Assembly (NCBI GenBank): GCA_041596515.1
Contig: JBFHIJ010000004.1
Location: 1 to 64,000 of the forward strand
DNA from: JBFHIJ01 sp041596515
GTDB lineage: Bacteria > Bacteroidota > Ignavibacteria > Kapaibacteriales > UBA2268
Reading direction: 5' to 3'
DNA length: 64,000 nt
Positions within the stretch are counted from its first letter, which is position 1, and each line of letters starts with the position of its first letter. This document shows positions 43,988 through 54,000 of the stretch, one piece after another. A program made the translations under genes and the position numbers. Below the pieces are notes generated by a model that ran no database searches, was not told where the DNA came from, and worked only from the letters and a program-made list of their open reading frames with translations.

Positions 43988-45082
43988 ATGTTTAGAATAT
44001 TTACAGCTATATTTATCAGTTCAATTTTAATGACTGCATGCTTTGAGTCAGAAAATCCTCTCAAAGAGGACGAATTGCCTATAATTTCATCTATCTATCC
44101 AAATATTGGTGTTCCCGGAGATACTATGACTATTGAGGGAGTCCGGTTTGGAACAGATAGAGATACCAATATAGTGCGCATAAAAGATATTATAGTGGAA
44201 GATTACATTGCTTGGAATGATAATCTGATAAAAATTGTTATTCCTGAGGGAGTGGTTTCTTCAGAGGTAAAAGTTAAAGTATATCAATATACAAGTAATG
44301 GACAAAATTTCACTGCTATGCCTACAACTATTAGTATGAAAACTATGTTTTTAGATACGCTATATATGGGAGACACTACGAAGTATGCTGAGCAAGATGA
44401 GTATCCAATTCGAAAACTTGCTATGCAGAAAGTAATTTCAATTAGCACTATAGAGGTAAATCAAGCACTGTGGAGGTATTTTATGAGATATAACAACTCT
44501 AGGTATCAACATGATAGTTTGCCCGTGGAGAACTTCTCATTTGCCGAAGCTTGTACTTTTTGCAATAAAATGTCAGAAAAGGATAATTTGACTCCTGCTT
44601 ATATAATTAACGGAGATCAGGTTACGTGGAATAAAACTGCTAAGGGTTATAGGCTACCAACTGAAGCAGAGTGGGAAATGGCATGCCGTGCCGAATCTTA
44701 TAATCAGGATACTTATGCAGGAAATATTTCTAAGGAAAAATGTTCAGAACTTGATGAAGCTATGGACGGTGTAGCATGGTATTGTGGTAATAATTCAGAT
44801 TTATATATAGATAAATGGGAATTTACTAAACCTTTTGCTCGGAAGGCTGCAAACAATTATGGCTTGTTTGATATGCTTGGGAATGCATGGGAGTTGTGCT
44901 GGGATTATTACGCACCTTATGACGAAAATGATTTAGTAAATCCTTCAGGCCCCGAAACGGGTAACTTTAGAGTTATACGCGGTGGAGCTTTTGACTCTGA
45001 CCCCACTGAATGTAGGATGAGTAATAGAGAGACATTTTCACAAGACAAAACAGTCACTCTAAGAATTATTAAGTATGAGTAA
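43988..45082 (+). CDS. SUMF1/FGE-fold lipoprotein with IPT/TIG domain
   Basis: A 364-residue lipoprotein (lipobox LMTAC) with an IPT/TIG Ig-like domain (about 30-110; IISSIYPNIGVPGDTMTIEGVRFG) and a formylglycine-generating-enzyme-like C-type-lectin fold (about 130-364). The latter shows ISTIEVNQALWRYFM, NFSFAEACTFCNKMSE, GYRLPTEAEWEMACRA, YGLFDMLGNAWELCWDYY and VIRGGAFDSDPTECRMSNR. The usual GGSW reads GGAF, so a binding or structural role (as in gliding/T9SS GldK-like and other SUMF1 proteins) is more likely than sulfatase activation. The frame starts earlier with a TTG at 43970, but AGGA lies six bases before the ATG at 43988. It is a single gene followed by a long gap. Confidence 0.82.
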   Translation: MFRIFTAIFISSILMTACFESENPLKEDELPIISSIYPNIGVPGDTMTIEGVRFGTDRDTNIVRIKDIIVEDYIAWNDNLIKIVIPEGVVSSEVKVKVYQYTSNGQNFTAMPTTISMKTMFLDTLYMGDTTKYAEQDEYPIRKLAMQKVISISTIEVNQALWRYFMRYNNSRYQHDSLPVENFSFAEACTFCNKMSEKDNLTPAYIINGDQVTWNKTAKGYRLPTEAEWEMACRAESYNQDTYAGNISKEKCSELDEAMDGVAWYCGNNSDLYIDKWEFTKPFARKAANNYGLFDMLGNAWELCWDYYAPYDENDLVNPSGPETGNFRVIRGGAFDSDPTECRMSNRETFSQDKTVTLRIIKYE

Positions 45083-45680
45083 AGTTGTGAAAGATTGTTT
45101 TAGTATATGCTTCAGACTTAGAATTTTATTTAAATATATAGTATTTTTTATAGAATGACTTGCCGTTAGTTTTAGTTCATCCGAGATTTGTTATTTGAAA
45201 AGATGAATAAGCTCTAAGTTTATTGAATGGCAAGGGGTAGAATCCCCTTGTTCATTAAGCAATTATGTAATACTTTCTTTCCGAGCAAGTAAGCATTCTT
45301 CTCCATTGTCCTATAGTCATTCATAGTTCTTTCGATAACATCTAACTAATTGCAACATGACCTGAATCTCAGCAAAAATCAAGTTTAATTGAGAGTCGCA
45401 AAGCATTGCGGTTATACAGTATATGAATAGTAAGTTAGCTTATTTTTGCCACAAACTTAGGGTTTGTATTAGGGATTTGGGTTATTTCAATAATCTACTT
45501 AGCTAACTCGATTCTTACGTTTTATTATATTCTGACATATTATTCAAGAGATGGTGTTATTGTATATACCAATATATTTTGACATATAAACAATATTGAT
45601 TAGTTTCAAATTACTTCTGACTTTTCTAATAATTGTCAGTTTTACAATAGAAAATATTTTGCATTTGTGCTTATATAGAA
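45083..45680. other. Long intergenic region with no recognised gene
   Basis: About 600 AT-rich bases with frequent stops in all frames. The visible items are a perfect 7-bp hairpin (CAAGGGG/CCCCTTG, 45231-45250) not followed by a T-run, a candidate 34-residue ORF on the minus strand (45220-45324), and a GAAAATATTTTGC stretch at 45650-45662 that resembles half of the CAAAATATTTTG palindromes. It could be a decayed gene or hold a small RNA. I recognise no mobile-element ends. Confidence 0.5.
45220..45324 (-). CDS. Candidate small ORF (34 aa)
   Basis: ATG at 45324 gives a 34-residue peptide (begins MNDYRTMEKNAYLLG, then KKVLHNCLMNKG) with a protein-like composition. An in-frame stop lies eight codons upstream. 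There is no strong Shine-Dalgarno. The CAAGGGG/CCCCTTG hairpin is inside its 3' part. It may be a gene remnant, a small peptide gene or chance. Confidence 0.22.
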   Translation of the reverse strand: MNDYRTMEKNAYLLGKKVLHNCLMNKGILPLAIQ

Positions 45681-45715
45681 AAGAGCTTTGATTTCCTAAA
45701 ATAATCAAAGCTCTT
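45681..45715 (-). terminator. Intrinsic terminator of the giant T9SS operon
   Basis: AAGAGCTTTGATT pairs perfectly with AATCAAAGCTCTT (13 bp) around a nine-base loop; on the minus strand TTTCTATAT follows. It lies 25 bases after the stop of the 1749-residue gene. Confidence 0.85.
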
Positions 45716-45739
45716 CTTATTTATACTATTCAAGTTAAT

Positions 45740-48700
45740 CTATCTAACTATTGTAAAATTTAATGTAGTTGCTAGTTTATCTGACATGAGTCGTAAAGAA
45801 TAAGTGCCGGAATGCAGATGGGAGATGTCGATATAGTTATTACTTATCACTCCTGATTGCATCAAAGAACCAAGCAAATTATGTATTTCATATTTAGAGA
45901 AATCCCCATTCTTAATCATTACATAATCAGATGCCGGGTTAGGATATAGAGCGATTTTATAATCAGATTCTTCTATACCTGTTATATTTGATTTTGATAT
46001 AGCTACTTCGTAAATAGCATCAGAAAGATAAGGCATCTCACCTGTATTTATCAAACCTGAAAGAACGTCTTTGTATTGTTCAATTTTTATACGGTATTCC
46101 TTATTATCCTCTTTTGACCAATAATAAAGATTACAGGTTTCGTTACTTGTTAGTCCATCTGTATGTCCTGAATTAGGATTGTCGCCCCAAGCAGTAATTG
46201 CAATCTTACCATTATAATTTATTCCCGTGCCGACCACCATTCCATTATTTGTTTTGATTGCAAACTCGTCTCCGGAATCAAAATCAAGAAGATTTAGTAT
46301 GATGTTACAGTTTGAACCTGTTTGTTTGTATGTAACTTCGTAAACGTCATTTAGCATCTCTTTCTGTACAGCAACTTTAGGCACTAAATTGCCTGAATTA
46401 TAAACAAGCGTATTGTGTTCATTTAATACAATTTTGTAGCCTTCTGTAGGATGCATATTTCCAATTTGATTTATTCCATAAGCAGGGTACCAAATTTGTC
46501 CATCATCATTTTTTACCAAAACAATTGAAGAATCGATAGTGGACAATGCTGTAGTAATTGGAATAGGTACGTTGTATAAATAAGAAATTATATACCATTT
46601 AGTAGATTCCATAACTATTGGATAGTTATTTGCTTTTACTAATGTACCTTCTATGTCAAGAGTATCTTCTTGACTAACGTAAATCTGGTAGCCATCTGTA
46701 ACTTCCCAGTTAGAGATAGTGTTTATTTCTTGGCTAGGATAGTATAAGTCTCCGAGCTCATCTTTCATCAGTTCAAGAGATTGAACATCTTTCATAACTG
46801 TATCTATATTAGAGTTTGCCGGTAATAGATATGAAGATATTATTGACCATATTCCAGGTTTTAAGATAATTCTCATTTTTTCGTGTGCGTTCATAGTTCC
46901 AATTATACTAATACCATTATCAGTAAAGAAGTTGTTCCCTGAAGAGTAGCTTACTCTAGCTCCGGTTTCTTTACCTAACTGAGCATCCCACAATCTTAAA
47001 GAATAAGTTTCTTCTATTTCAAATCCATCTTTTGCAGTAGTTTGATCATTATCTCCCCATACTGTAACGGATAGATTACCGTTATCCCAAATGCCATATC
47101 CGGCTGATTTTTCTTTACCTGAAAGATCTGTATAAAAAACTCCCAAAGCGTCTCCAGAACTCAAGGATCTGCCTGAAACTAATGGTTTAACTGAAGTGGG
47201 CAAAATGATATTAGCATTTTTCCCTGTATGAGACGTATAAGTCCAGTGCTGTGGAGGAGGGAAAATCCCGCCGGTTATAGTAAAATTAGACTGACTTACT
47301 GTGGTCAAGTTAGCATTATCAGAGTCTGATATTCTGATTTGACATTCTGTAGAAGGTGCACCAGATACTGTCCAAATATATTCATTAGTAGTGGCTGGAA
47401 TAGCAGTCGCTATTCGCACAGGTGTTACGCCATTATTATAAGAAATGTCTATATTTATATATTCGATATTTACACTAGACCATTTAATAATCTCCTGTGT
47501 ACCTAATGCCCAACTCTCTTTGCCATTTGGAGTTATGAGATTGATACCGGTACCAATAATTTTAAAAGTACCAATATTCATATCATATACTTCGTGATTA
47601 TCTCTATCTGTTACTTTTAGTTTGCAGTACTCAGCAGGAGTATTTGGAACCAGCCAAGAATAAATGCCGTCTGATTCGGTATAAGAGATAACTGTTAGCC
47701 AATTTTTACCTCTATCAGTACTGTATTCAATTTGTACATTTTCCACGTCCTGGCTCAGCCAAGAAATTGGGTATTCAGTTCCAACTAACAATTCTTTGCC
47801 ATTGAGATTATTTTCTAATAAAAGACCATTGATGCTGAAATTGACATCAGAAATATCAAAAAGTGAAGAATTCTGATTGTCTCGTATTCTCAGTTTGCAA
47901 GAATCAGATGGGGGATAAGGTGCATCCCATGTGTAATTTTCAGATTCTGCATTGTAGCTGTTTTCTATAATTTGCCAGTTTGTTCCATTATCTGTTGAAT
48001 AAGAAATTTGGATATCAGTTACTTCCACGGCTTCCCATGTAATTTGAGTTTTTTCTCTAAAGATTAGCTTTTCACCGTCATTTAAACTTGTGAGCTTGAT
48101 ACCTGCTATAGTAAACTCTGAATCTGATATATCATATATACCAGGATTTTTAGTATCAAATATTTTGATTTTTACATGTGTTGAAGGTATTACAGGAATA
48201 TCCCAGTTAGATTGCATTGAAGGCGAAGCCGGTTCACTGGAACTTATAGTTACCCACGATGAATCAGGGTGTATCTGATAAGCTATACCTAAATTTATAA
48301 TTCCCTTGCTATCCCATTTAATTTCTTTTGTATCGTTGATATACCATAGCTCTCCACCATTTGGCGAAAGTAAATTGATTCTAGCATTGCTAATAGAGAA
48401 CACACTTGAGCTTATGGCGTATATAGAAGGATCAGTAGACTGAGATATTTTTATCATACATTTCTGAGAGCTTACATCTGGAATTGTCCAGTAATAAGGG
48501 CTAGTACTTGCATCTATCATATCCACGACTTTAGACCATGTTGATCCACTATCTAAAGAGTATTTAATATCTAAAGAAGCTACATTTTTCGAATTCCATG
48601 TTATAGGATATTGATTCCCTGTTTTAAGAAGCTCTCCACCTATAGGTGAAATAAGTTTAAGGTCTAATGTTTGTCTTATATTGAAAACTACTTCTTTGAA

Positions 48701-50989
48701 TATAGCAGAATTATCTACACTGGAAATTTTGATTCTAGCATTTGAAGAGTTAACATCAGGAACTGTCCAAATATATGAACCGGCTTGAGCTGAGATGCTG
48801 TTAACTACTTCAGTAGAAGTGCTCCAGTTATCTATGGAGTATTCAATTTTTACATTATCAACAAATGAAGCTGACCAATTAATATTTATTTGGCTTTCAG
48901 CTTGAATATCTTGCCCCGGACCTGGAGATAAAATATTAATATCGGATATTTTAAAAGTATTATCAGATATATCAAAAAGGGATGGATTTAAGACATCCGA
49001 TATTCTAATTAAAGCACTTCCTGATAACTGCGATGGTGTCCAATTGTATTGATTAACGTCAGCACTGATTGCTGCAATGAGTGTGTTCCAATTCGCACCG
49101 TTGTCATAAGAGGCTTCAATCTTTACATTATCAACGATAGCGTGTGACCATCTAATATTTACAGTTTGACCTAATTTATAAGAAACAGAAGCATTAGGTT
49201 CTACTATAGAAATTTCTTCAGTTGCTGCTATTGATAATTTATGAATATCATAAATATTTTGATAAGAATTGTCTGATATTTTTAACCAAACATCTTCATT
49301 AATATTTGGAGTCGAGTTCCATGTAAAAGAGGAATTAGAAGCTGGAGTGCTTCCAATTTTTAACCAGTTAGTACTATCCCTGGAATAGTCTATCCTTACT
49401 GTATCAATCAAACTTGAACTCCATGATATAGGAAGTTGATAGTTAGGATTAACAACTGAACCATCGCTAGGATTCTGCACAAATAAATTCGCTAAAGTAA
49501 ATTGTTCTGAAGTAGAAGTATTGGCAGAATTGCTAATATCTGTTGCTTTAATTCTACAAATACTTGATGAAGAAAGAGGTGAGTTCCAAAAAAAGACACC
49601 TGAACTTGCAGGTACATTATTTGCAATAGTCTGCCACGTATTTCCATCTAAGGTATACTCTAGATTAAGAGAAGTAATATCATAGCTATTCCAAGTAATT
49701 TCAACACTCTTTCCAGCCTGATATCTTGAAGTAATATTTGGTGTTGTAATATTTATTTTGTTTGTAGTCACTTCAAAATTGTTATCAGATATATCTTTAA
49801 GCCCTATATTAAAATGATGTTGTATTTTAATAAGCATCTGAGTGCTTGCCAGGTCTGGAATGTTCCAAGAATAAGACAAATTGCTATAATTGACAGTACT
49901 AATAAAGTTCCAAGAAGTTCCATTGTTAGAGGAATAGAATATATCAATATTTTGATTTTCCATATTCGTACCGTTCCAACTTATTTCAGCATTTTTATCT
50001 GAAGTATAAGTGGTATCTGAGTTAGGGGAGATCAAGCTCAGCTGCATTAAGCTACCGGCAGCATTATTATCAGTCCTCACTGAACTACCGTTGGCTCCAA
50101 CTATGTAAGTATAATCAGTGCTGGAATAATATACTGAATTGAGATTATCATTTCCGGAAATGCTTAATGATTTCCAAGTATTTCCACCATCACTAGTAGA
50201 AATAACAGTCCCATTTTCTCCGACTGCAGTGCCTGATATTTCATTTGTAAAATAGATAGCCTTCAAATTGGAATTTGTATATTTAGTTAGAGTTGACCAA
50301 GTACTTCCACCATCTATAGTTTTAAGTATTCTTCCATTATATCCGCAAGCGTAGCCAATATTGGCTGTCGGGAAATTCACAGATTGAATATTATCAGTTG
50401 TTCCGGTGCTTATTTTGATCCAGCTATTACCCAAATTTGTACTTTTAATTATAATCCCTAAATTACCTACAGCTACAATATTTGTCGATGTGAGAAACTC
50501 AACATCATGCAATTCATGATTTGGGATATTTGCTAAATCTAATAAACTATCTAGAGATGTCCAATTAATCCCACTATCATTAGAAACAATGACTGTTCTA
50601 CCTGTTCCTACAATTACTGCGTTGTTACCATAAAAGTCTATAGAATTAAAAGATTCTGTTTCGCCAGAAGTAATACTGTTCCAGTTTACACCTCCATTTG
50701 TGGTGCGATAAATACTACCACTGGTACCAACTACAAATAATTTATTAGTATCAATTATAGCAAAATCATAAAAAGTTCGGGAACTGCTGATTGGAGATTT
50801 ACCCCATGTAGTTCCATAGTCATAAGTATAGTACATATTGCCTAAACTTGTTGCAAATCCAATTTGATTACCTGACATAAATTTTATAGCAGATAAATTA
50901 TCATCTGTTATATTCATTGCTTGCCAACCACTATAAGAAGTGAGTGGAAAGAATATAGCTATAAGGATAAAAGCAAGTATCTTTTGCAT
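45740..50989 (-). CDS. Giant T9SS protein: Ycf48-like propeller, ten Ig-like repeats, WGDN modules
   Basis: A 1749-residue secreted protein with a Sec signal (1-20). Residues about 22-310 are a Ycf48/BNR-like beta-propeller with repeated TxDGGxTW patterns (RTTNGGVNW, KTIDGGSTW, STSDGGNTW). Residues about 318-1240 hold ten Ig-like units of 80-95 residues, each with 'I-W-S-x-x-V-x-x-V-x-I-E-Y-S-x-D-x-G-x-x-W' and ending 'DISDxxFxI' (examples LLSPNGGELW, IEYSTDRGKNW). Then come a WGDN module (about 1255-1345; GDALGVFYTD, SVTVWGDN), two 'W-x-I-I-S-x-Y-L' modules (about 1378 and 1463), a second WGDN module (about 1565-1640; AITAWGDN) and a T9SS sorting domain (about 1675-1749; IALYPNPASDY). It starts 12 bases after the 1472-residue protein's gene, in one operon. 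Confidence 0.85.
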   Translation of the reverse strand: MQKILAFILIAIFFPLTSYSGWQAMNITDDNLSAIKFMSGNQIGFATSLGNMYYTYDYGTTWGKSPISSSRTFYDFAIIDTNKLFVVGTSGSIYRTTNGGVNWNSITSGETESFNSIDFYGNNAVIVGTGRTVIVSNDSGINWTSLDSLLDLANIPNHELHDVEFLTSTNIVAVGNLGIIIKSTNLGNSWIKISTGTTDNIQSVNFPTANIGYACGYNGRILKTIDGGSTWSTLTKYTNSNLKAIYFTNEISGTAVGENGTVISTSDGGNTWKSLSISGNDNLNSVYYSSTDYTYIVGANGSSVRTDNNAAGSLMQLSLISPNSDTTYTSDKNAEISWNGTNMENQNIDIFYSSNNGTSWNFISTVNYSNLSYSWNIPDLASTQMLIKIQHHFNIGLKDISDNNFEVTTNKINITTPNITSRYQAGKSVEITWNSYDITSLNLEYTLDGNTWQTIANNVPASSGVFFWNSPLSSSSICRIKATDISNSANTSTSEQFTLANLFVQNPSDGSVVNPNYQLPISWSSSLIDTVRIDYSRDSTNWLKIGSTPASNSSFTWNSTPNINEDVWLKISDNSYQNIYDIHKLSIAATEEISIVEPNASVSYKLGQTVNIRWSHAIVDNVKIEASYDNGANWNTLIAAISADVNQYNWTPSQLSGSALIRISDVLNPSLFDISDNTFKISDINILSPGPGQDIQAESQININWSASFVDNVKIEYSIDNWSTSTEVVNSISAQAGSYIWTVPDVNSSNARIKISSVDNSAIFKEVVFNIRQTLDLKLISPIGGELLKTGNQYPITWNSKNVASLDIKYSLDSGSTWSKVVDMIDASTSPYYWTIPDVSSQKCMIKISQSTDPSIYAISSSVFSISNARINLLSPNGGELWYINDTKEIKWDSKGIINLGIAYQIHPDSSWVTISSSEPASPSMQSNWDIPVIPSTHVKIKIFDTKNPGIYDISDSEFTIAGIKLTSLNDGEKLIFREKTQITWEAVEVTDIQISYSTDNGTNWQIIENSYNAESENYTWDAPYPPSDSCKLRIRDNQNSSLFDISDVNFSINGLLLENNLNGKELLVGTEYPISWLSQDVENVQIEYSTDRGKNWLTVISYTESDGIYSWLVPNTPAEYCKLKVTDRDNHEVYDMNIGTFKIIGTGINLITPNGKESWALGTQEIIKWSSVNIEYINIDISYNNGVTPVRIATAIPATTNEYIWTVSGAPSTECQIRISDSDNANLTTVSQSNFTITGGIFPPPQHWTYTSHTGKNANIILPTSVKPLVSGRSLSSGDALGVFYTDLSGKEKSAGYGIWDNGNLSVTVWGDNDQTTAKDGFEIEETYSLRLWDAQLGKETGARVSYSSGNNFFTDNGISIIGTMNAHEKMRIILKPGIWSIISSYLLPANSNIDTVMKDVQSLELMKDELGDLYYPSQEINTISNWEVTDGYQIYVSQEDTLDIEGTLVKANNYPIVMESTKWYIISYLYNVPIPITTALSTIDSSIVLVKNDDGQIWYPAYGINQIGNMHPTEGYKIVLNEHNTLVYNSGNLVPKVAVQKEMLNDVYEVTYKQTGSNCNIILNLLDFDSGDEFAIKTNNGMVVGTGINYNGKIAITAWGDNPNSGHTDGLTSNETCNLYYWSKEDNKEYRIKIEQYKDVLSGLINTGEMPYLSDAIYEVAISKSNITGIEESDYKIALYPNPASDYVMIKNGDFSKYEIHNLLGSLMQSGVISNNYIDISHLHSGTYSLRLMSDKLATTLNFTIVR

Positions 50990-51001
50990 AATAATCTCAA
51001 T

Positions 51002-54000
51002 CTATTTATTTATAATCAATTTTTCTATATAAGTTGTCTGAGCAATCTTCATTTCTATAAAATATATCCCATTATTTAGAAACTTTAAATCTATAGCATT
51101 CCGATAGTAATTATCGATTGCCATGTATTGAGTTCCGATATAATCATATATTTTAAAGTGTTTAATTGGCTTTTTTGAAAGTATTTGAGTGTCTACAATT
51201 GAATATATCTCTTCTATTTTTTTTACTTCAATAGAAGTATCATCATATTTTAAAGTCAAATAGAGTAATCTATCTTTATTATACCTTAGAATTTGAATGC
51301 TATTTTCTGAGTCTGTTATATCTAATATGTTTTGTACTATAGTAGACTGAACTGTATCTTTTTCTACATCAAACACTTCTATAGTTAGCTCGCTATCTTC
51401 TAAAGCTCCATCTATATCTGAAGAAAAAATATTATCTCCCCATATAGAAATATATGCTCTACCATTTTGAATGATACTACTGCCTATCACATCTTGTCCG
51501 GTTTTTATTGCTATCGATGATCCGTTTGAAGCATCAGGGCAGTCTAATATTAGTGACATAGAATTACCAGTTAGACTGGATTTAATATCATATACACTAT
51601 GTGCTTGTTGGTCGGTACTACTGAAATTATTATCAATAATACTGTTGTAGTAGAAGTCTATGTCTTCGTAGGAATATACCTTATAAGCTTTCCCTGGAAT
51701 TAGATATTGTAACTCATTAATATTAAATTGAGGAATCCATGCTTTTCCCTCGTCATCTTTGACACATATAATTTTATCTGAATAATAATCAAATGCAGAT
51801 GTCACAGAGCTGGTATCAGGTTTTAGATAAGGTATTAAATTCCAGCCTTTATGAATGCTTATTTTATAATCTAAAGGCTCAATATTGTAACCGTACAAAC
51901 TCGTTACTGTATTATTATCAGAATAGAGAATTAATGTATTAGTCGGAACAAATAATTGAGTAAGTGAGACATTTAGTCCTTCTGACGTATATAGATGATT
52001 AAACTCAAGTCTATGTGCGAAAGGATTACATAATTCTAGATTAGTAGAAATATATTGAACTGAATTTTTCTTTTGATATATAGTTAAATTATTAGGTTCC
52101 TCCGAACTTGTACCTTTAAACACTTTATCAGGTAAGAAATTATTCTTAGGCTGATCTGAGTTTATAAGCACAAATTGTTCTGTACCTTTAATCCCATCCC
52201 ATACTTTATATCTGATAATTTCTTTTTGGCTAAAGCCTTCCTTTATCATAGAAGTTATATAATTATCACCCCAAATAGGAATTGCTATACTACTATTCGG
52301 ATTATATCTAGTGTAGCCTGCACAGCTAAGCGAGGTATCATTTACATAAAATACACCTATATACATTCCTGAGTGGAAATCTAAACTGTCTTGAAATTGT
52401 TTTGGGTCAAGTACTAATAGAGAATGCTCTCCGGTTTGTTTTTCAAAATCCCAAGATTGAGGAGGTGCCAAAATCAAATCAGGCGTTATAAACTCAAATT
52501 CTTCAGAATAATCCGAGTGTAAAAAGGTATTGTCATGAGTTTTAACTCGCCATTTATAACGACCTGATTTAATATTGTTTAATGTGAGTGTCTTTGATTT
52601 TGAGTAAGGGGTATCAAACAAAACACTGGTTGTGTCCTCCAAATCCCCTTCTTTTGATACATATATACTGTATGAAAGTGACATTGACTCTTTGTCTGAT
52701 CCACTAGACCAACTCAAAATTATAGAATTATCGTCTAGTGAGAACGTAAGAGAAGAAGGAGGCTCTGGTTTTGAGTTTAGCACATAGGAGTTATTTGCAT
52801 AAACAAAATAATTATTTGCCTCTTTTATCAGAAGATCGTTATTGTAGCTATCAAGATTGCAATAGTTGCAGTATGCAAAGCCTTCTTGAGGATTTAAAGT
52901 ATAAAAATCAAAGAATGAAAAATTTACATATTCTTTAATTGAAATAGAATCCTTATAAGAAAAGACAAAATCATAAAAGCCATTATTGCTTAGATCAACC
53001 AAGTCAAAATTCACAATGCCTTGTTCCTTATGTAATGACATCCGAGCATAGTTATTTGACATTGAATAATTATATATGCAAGCTAATGCTCCATCATACT
53101 CTAAACTGACAATATCTTTAAATTGATCTGCATCTATATCTCTTACTTCAATTTTCTGAGGTGGAGCGAGAAAGTTTAAAGTATATTTTGTGACTATTTC
53201 TGCTGCTTGTAAGGATACAATCTGACCTATGGTATTATTTACAATAAGGAAATCAAAACTTGCATCATTATCAAAATAGTCCTTTATAATTTTATCAAAA
53301 CGACCTGATAGTTGAATATTATTTGCAGGCACAAATCCTGTTATAATATTTTGAAAGATTTTGACAACTACCTTTTGATTTTGACTAAATGTGACTATGT
53401 CAGGAGATAAATTACTATCATAATCAAAGAAAAAGACAGACTCTACATCCTCGTCTAATGTTTGAGAAAATATGCTAAAACTATTGTTATCATTGACTAA
53501 TATTTGGACTTGTTTTGCTTTTGAAATTAAAACAAAGTCTAAATCTCCATCATTGTCAAAATCAGCAAAGTCGAAATTCTGATTAGATATTTCAGTTTCA
53601 AAAACCTTTTTATAGTTATTCCCTACATTTTCAAAGATGTAAAAGGTATTTTCATTTCTGATTGCTAAGTCTTGCCTCAAATCATCATTACAGTAGCATG
53701 GTACAATCTGCATGATTGTTCCATCAACCGGTAACAGTACTTGTGCTTTAGAGAAGAGGGGAGCAGTTGTAAATGTGTTTTCTAAGCTCCAAGCACTCCA
53801 GCCTCGTTTGTTACCTGCCTTTACTCTAATGTAATATTGAGTGTCATATTTAAGTCTGATATTTATTTGCGTGATTGATGAAGTATCTTGAGAAGCATTG
53901 CTAAAAGAAGCATTTGTAGAATATTCAAGTACATATTTATCTGCATTATCAATATTTGACCACTCAATGTCAGCCAGAGTTGGAATATTTACAGAATTAT

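Noticed and set aside
45231..45250. CAAGGGG/CCCCTTG hairpin read as an intrinsic terminator
   Set aside because: Only seven base pairs and followed by TTCATT rather than a T-run; too far (about 150 bases) from the upstream gene stop.
47250..50035. Possible tandem DNA repeat or CRISPR-like array in the 1749-residue gene
   Set aside because: The periodicity is at protein level (Ig-like units of 80-95 residues). The DNA copies are diverged and the reading frame is continuous.
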